64,000 nt of DNA, taken from Desulfobacteraceae bacterium. Lineage in GTDB: Bacteria > Desulfobacterota > Desulfobacteria > Desulfobacterales > Desulfosalsimonadaceae. A program made the translations under genes and the position numbers. Positions 61,795 to 64,000 of the stretch are shown piece after piece (position 1 is the first letter of the stretch; every line of letters starts with the position of its first letter). The DNA is taken from NCBI GenBank assembly GCA_003599885.1, contig QZKW01000080.1:1-64000 (forward strand), in the 5' to 3' direction. The notes under the pieces are model-generated. The model searched no databases, was not told the DNA's origin, and saw only the letters and a program-made list of their open reading frames with translations.

Positions 61795-62202
61795 TCAATT
61801 CGGGTTGTTTCCTGGGACCCCTTTCATGACCAGCACGATGGAGGAGAGAAAACATAATGCGCCCGCAAGGACCACTGGGGCAAAGGTCATGGCTCCGCCG
61901 GTAATCCCCCGCAGCACCAGTCCGATGGGCATGATAAAGGCACAGACCGCCAGCCGCGAGCACCATTTTTTCCCTGTATCCGTGAGCTCCAAATTCGGGA
62001 GCAGGCTGCCGATGATGAGATTGTACAAGGCAATCGGCATGCCGTGGGTGTGTCCGGCTTTTAACAGATAGCGTCCCAGCGGCAAGGCATAGAATCCCTT
62101 TTCAAAATAGGGGTCCATGGAAAATCCAAGACACAGCCCGCCGGCAGCGGCAATTAAAATACCGGCGCAGCCTGCGATGATATTGATTTTTTCCTGACGC
62201 AT
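61795..62202 (-). CDS. Small four-segment membrane protein of unknown function
   Basis: 135 residues from ATG 62202, preceded by GGAGG; a longer frame from 62289 has no supporting site. Four hydrophobic segments. The second carries AGHTHGMPIALYNLIIG, a His-x-His near the membrane surface. This layout (four helices with conserved His in the second) recalls the styrene-oxide isomerase group from memory, but I do not claim the function. It lies downstream of the Cys-rich receiver gene, probably in one operon. Confidence 0.6.
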   Translation of the reverse strand: MRQEKINIIAGCAGILIAAAGGLCLGFSMDPYFEKGFYALPLGRYLLKAGHTHGMPIALYNLIIGSLLPNLELTDTGKKWCSRLAVCAFIMPIGLVLRGITGGAMTFAPVVLAGALCFLSSIVLVMKGVPGNNPN

Positions 62203-62278
62203 GATGTCCTCCATGGCTAAAGTGTTACAGATCAGCTCCGGTTGATGTTCTTCAAAGACAAACCCAAAAAAAATGTGG

Positions 62279-62734
62279 CTAACAGTCATCGGATGTGCAT
62301 AATTTTGATTGACTTAAAGGCCAGTTTGAAAGTTTCCGGTTCGGTTCCAGATCCTTTTCAATCGTTTCAAGCCACCCGATCATTTCTGCAAGCGTAAACG
62401 GTTTTTTGAATACCTTAATGCCCAGCGAGGCCGCTTTTTGAATGTCCTTATCTGAAAAATCGCCGGACATCAGGGCCATGGATTTGCATTTACAACCTTT
62501 TTCGATCTGTTCTTCCAAGAAATCCAGTCCCCGCTTGACTGGCATATGCAGGTCGGACAGAATCACGTCTGCGCAGGACTCATGCAGCGGACAGGGGCAG
62601 ACTGTCGTCTCACACAGGGGGCAGGATGAAGGATTGGGGAATGTAAACACTTCATACCCCCTGCCGTCAAAAAGTGACCACAGGAGTTGCCGGATGGCTG
62701 GTTCATCATCAAAAATAAGCGCCCGTAAAGTCAT
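62279..62734 (-). CDS. Single-domain response regulator with Cys-rich insert
   Basis: 151 residues. The receiver core is complete: acidic pair FDDEP (Asp9/Asp10), phosphoacceptor Asp61 (ILSDLHMP) and KKPF (Lys110/111). Where the second helix should be, there is an insert with C-x2-C-x4-C-x-C-x5-C (Cys38, 41, 46, 48, 54), and CKC at 81-83. Such a cluster could bind zinc or an Fe-S centre or respond to redox. There is no output domain. Divergent from the sensor at 62845. Partner unknown. Confidence 0.75.
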   Translation of the reverse strand: MTLRALIFDDEPAIRQLLWSLFDGRGYEVFTFPNPSSCPLCETTVCPCPLHESCADVILSDLHMPVKRGLDFLEEQIEKGCKCKSMALMSGDFSDKDIQKAASLGIKVFKKPFTLAEMIGWLETIEKDLEPNRKLSNWPLSQSKLCTSDDC

Positions 62735-62844
62735 TTTGCCTCCTTAATTGATTTCATTCTGCGAGTAACTATTATAAAGACATGGAAACAAATGGAACAA
62801 TGTGACAGTTCGTGTCGCCCGGAATCAACGGCAGCATTTATTTA

Positions 62845-64000
62845 ATGAATGGGAAAACCCCGATGAATCACCTGATGAAGCAATGGACCCGATATTTCAA
62901 ATCTGCAGTTTATACAATTAGGACATGCATCTGGATTTCCATGCTTTTTCCATTATTGTATGGGGCTTTCGCCATTCCGGTCCAGGCTGAAACGCAAAAC
63001 GCGCTGTCTATCGTATACTTTAACTCATATCACCAGGGATACAAGTGGTCGGATGATGAACAAAAAGGTATTCAAGATGCTTTCGCGAAAAAAGATTTTA
63101 AAAGGCCCGTTCATTTCTTTGTGGAATATATGGATACCCGGCGTATTGTCAATGAAGCATACCTGAAACAATTGTCTCAAGTCTATAAAGAAAAATACCG
63201 GGGTATTCCCATTGATTTGATCATTTCCTCCGATGACTGGGCATTTAATTTTTTAAATGAGTATCGAAAGGATATTTTTCCGGACATCCCCTATGTCTTT
63301 TGCGGTGTTAATTATTTTGACCCCAATCAAATCAAAGACCATCACCAAATCACGGGTGTGAATGAAGCAGCGGGCATTAAGGAAACCCTGGCCCTGATTT
63401 TTACCCTTCATCCGCAAACAGAAAAAGTCCTGATTATTAATGATCAGACGATTACCGGATTTAAAGTCCGGGGGCCGCTTTTAAGGGAAACCGCTCTGAT
63501 GGGCGACCGGGCCCAATTTGAATTTACAGACAACCTGACTGTTCCGGAAATTCTGGAAAAAGTAAACCATCTGAATGAGCGAAGCGTTATCCTGTTTACT
63601 TTTCTTTTCAGGGATGCATCCCAGCAATTTTATGAAAACAGTGAAGTGATTTCCCGGCTGAAGGCGGTCAGCCGGGTTCCTATCTACGGTGCCTGGGATT
63701 TCAATTTAGGGCTTGGTATCGTCGGCGGAATGTTGACATCCGGGTATTATCAGGGACAAAAAGCGGCTGAAATGGCCATCCATATTCTCTCCGGTGCAGA
63801 TATCGATCAGATGCCGGTTGTCATGGAAAGTCCCAACAGGTATTTTTTTGATTATAGCCTGTTGGAACAGTATGGAATTCCCATGTCAAAACTTCCTGAA
63901 GACAGTATCATAATTAACGCTCCGAAAACGATCATTGATTTTTATCAAAAAAATCAGCTTATTGTATTAACAACGGCAATCATCTTTTTATTGACCATTG
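62845..64000 (+). CDS. Sensor protein with ABC-type substrate-binding domain (3' end outside window)
   Basis: Starts at ATG 62845, with in-frame ATGs at 62863 and 62875 as alternatives. After a signal/membrane segment (ISMLFPLLYGAFAIPVQA) the sequence ALSIVYFNSYHQGYKWSDD begins an ABC_sub_bind-type periplasmic domain of about 310 residues (IISSDDWAFNFL, PYVFCGVNYFD, GVNEAAGIKETL, GIVGGMLTSGYYQG). A second membrane segment begins at the window end (LIVLTTAIIFLLTI). The domain order is that of membrane histidine kinases or cyclase-type sensors. The output domain lies outside the window. Confidence 0.8.
   Translation, partial: MNGKTPMNHLMKQWTRYFKSAVYTIRTCIWISMLFPLLYGAFAIPVQAETQNALSIVYFNSYHQGYKWSDDEQKGIQDAFAKKDFKRPVHFFVEYMDTRRIVNEAYLKQLSQVYKEKYRGIPIDLIISSDDWAFNFLNEYRKDIFPDIPYVFCGVNYFDPNQIKDHHQITGVNEAAGIKETLALIFTLHPQTEKVLIINDQTITGFKVRGPLLRETALMGDRAQFEFTDNLTVPEILEKVNHLNERSVILFTFLFRDASQQFYENSEVISRLKAVSRVPIYGAWDFNLGLGIVGGMLTSGYYQGQKAAEMAIHILSGADIDQMPVVMESPNRYFFDYSLLEQYGIPMSKLPEDSIIINAPKTIIDFYQKNQLIVLTTAIIFLLTI

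Noticed and set aside
62960-63166. 68-codon + strand ORF near the window end
   Set aside because: It is out of frame with the clear signal peptide and substrate-binding domain of the protein starting at 62845.

Overview
The window looks like the chromosome of an anaerobic, probably sulfate-reducing deltaproteobacterium of the Desulfobacterales type. This is an inference from gene content: a TunR-type recombinase-derived regulator beside a TSUP transporter, anaerobic acyl-CoA metabolism with a 4-hydroxybutyryl-CoA dehydratase-like flavoprotein, many large hybrid sensor kinases, and a dispersed intergenic repeat beginning TCTCGC. No rRNA, tRNA, prophage, intact insertion sequence or CRISPR array was seen.

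Region 1 (1-2150) is the 3' end of a large surface protein (beta-helix plus LamG-like domain), closed by a strong terminator. Region 2 (2150-28850, all + strand) is a surface-glycan locus. It opens with a winged-helix/degenerate-nucleotidyltransferase regulator behind a perfect palindrome, then a HepT remnant, a PglK-like ABC flippase, and two accessory genes (GxxExxY protein, AlbA_2/ATPase protein) embedded in repeat copies. The glycan genes follow: a polyprenyl-phosphate glycosyltransferase, methyltransferases, a WecE-like aminotransferase, a GT-C-like membrane protein, and the complete CMP-pseudaminic acid pathway (PseB, PseC, PseF, PseG, PseH, PseI). Four more glycosyltransferases, an SDR epimerase, a hexapeptide acyltransferase and an FkbM methyltransferase complete it. 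A toxin-antitoxin pair sits between pseB and pseC, and its PIN-domain toxin is joined in frame to PseC.

Region 3 (28900-39740) is organic- and acyl-CoA metabolism. A LeuC/LeuD-type hydro-lyase, a rhodanese-ferritin protein, a carboxyltransferase and a biotin carrier form one apparent operon. A hydrolase and a MerR regulator lie on the minus strand. Divergent from merR is an acyl-CoA dehydrogenase, an enoyl-CoA hydratase with an in-frame TAA, and a 4-hydroxybutyryl-CoA dehydratase homologue.

Region 4 (39740-55450) is mostly housekeeping and signalling: a HEAT protein coupled to an HD-GYP protein, a RhlE-type helicase, a GNAT enzyme coupled to a 32-residue Lys-rich ORF, DarP, an HI0933-type flavoprotein, a PrmA-like methyltransferase, TunR with a TSUP transporter, and a probable yybP-ykoY (manganese) riboswitch ahead of a Tim44-domain protein. 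Two lipoproteins follow.

Region 5 (55650-64000) is a signalling cluster: two hybrid histidine kinases with closely similar C-terminal halves separated by a decayed peroxiredoxin gene, a Cys-rich receiver protein, a small membrane protein, and the start of a sensor with an ABC-type substrate-binding domain that runs off the window.

The strongest unusual signals are the PIN-PseC fusion, the riboswitch/Tim44 pairing, the repeat-embedded accessory genes, the regulator/palindrome/HepT remnant, the interrupted enoyl-CoA hydratase, and several genes of 32-53 codons that simple gene calling would miss.
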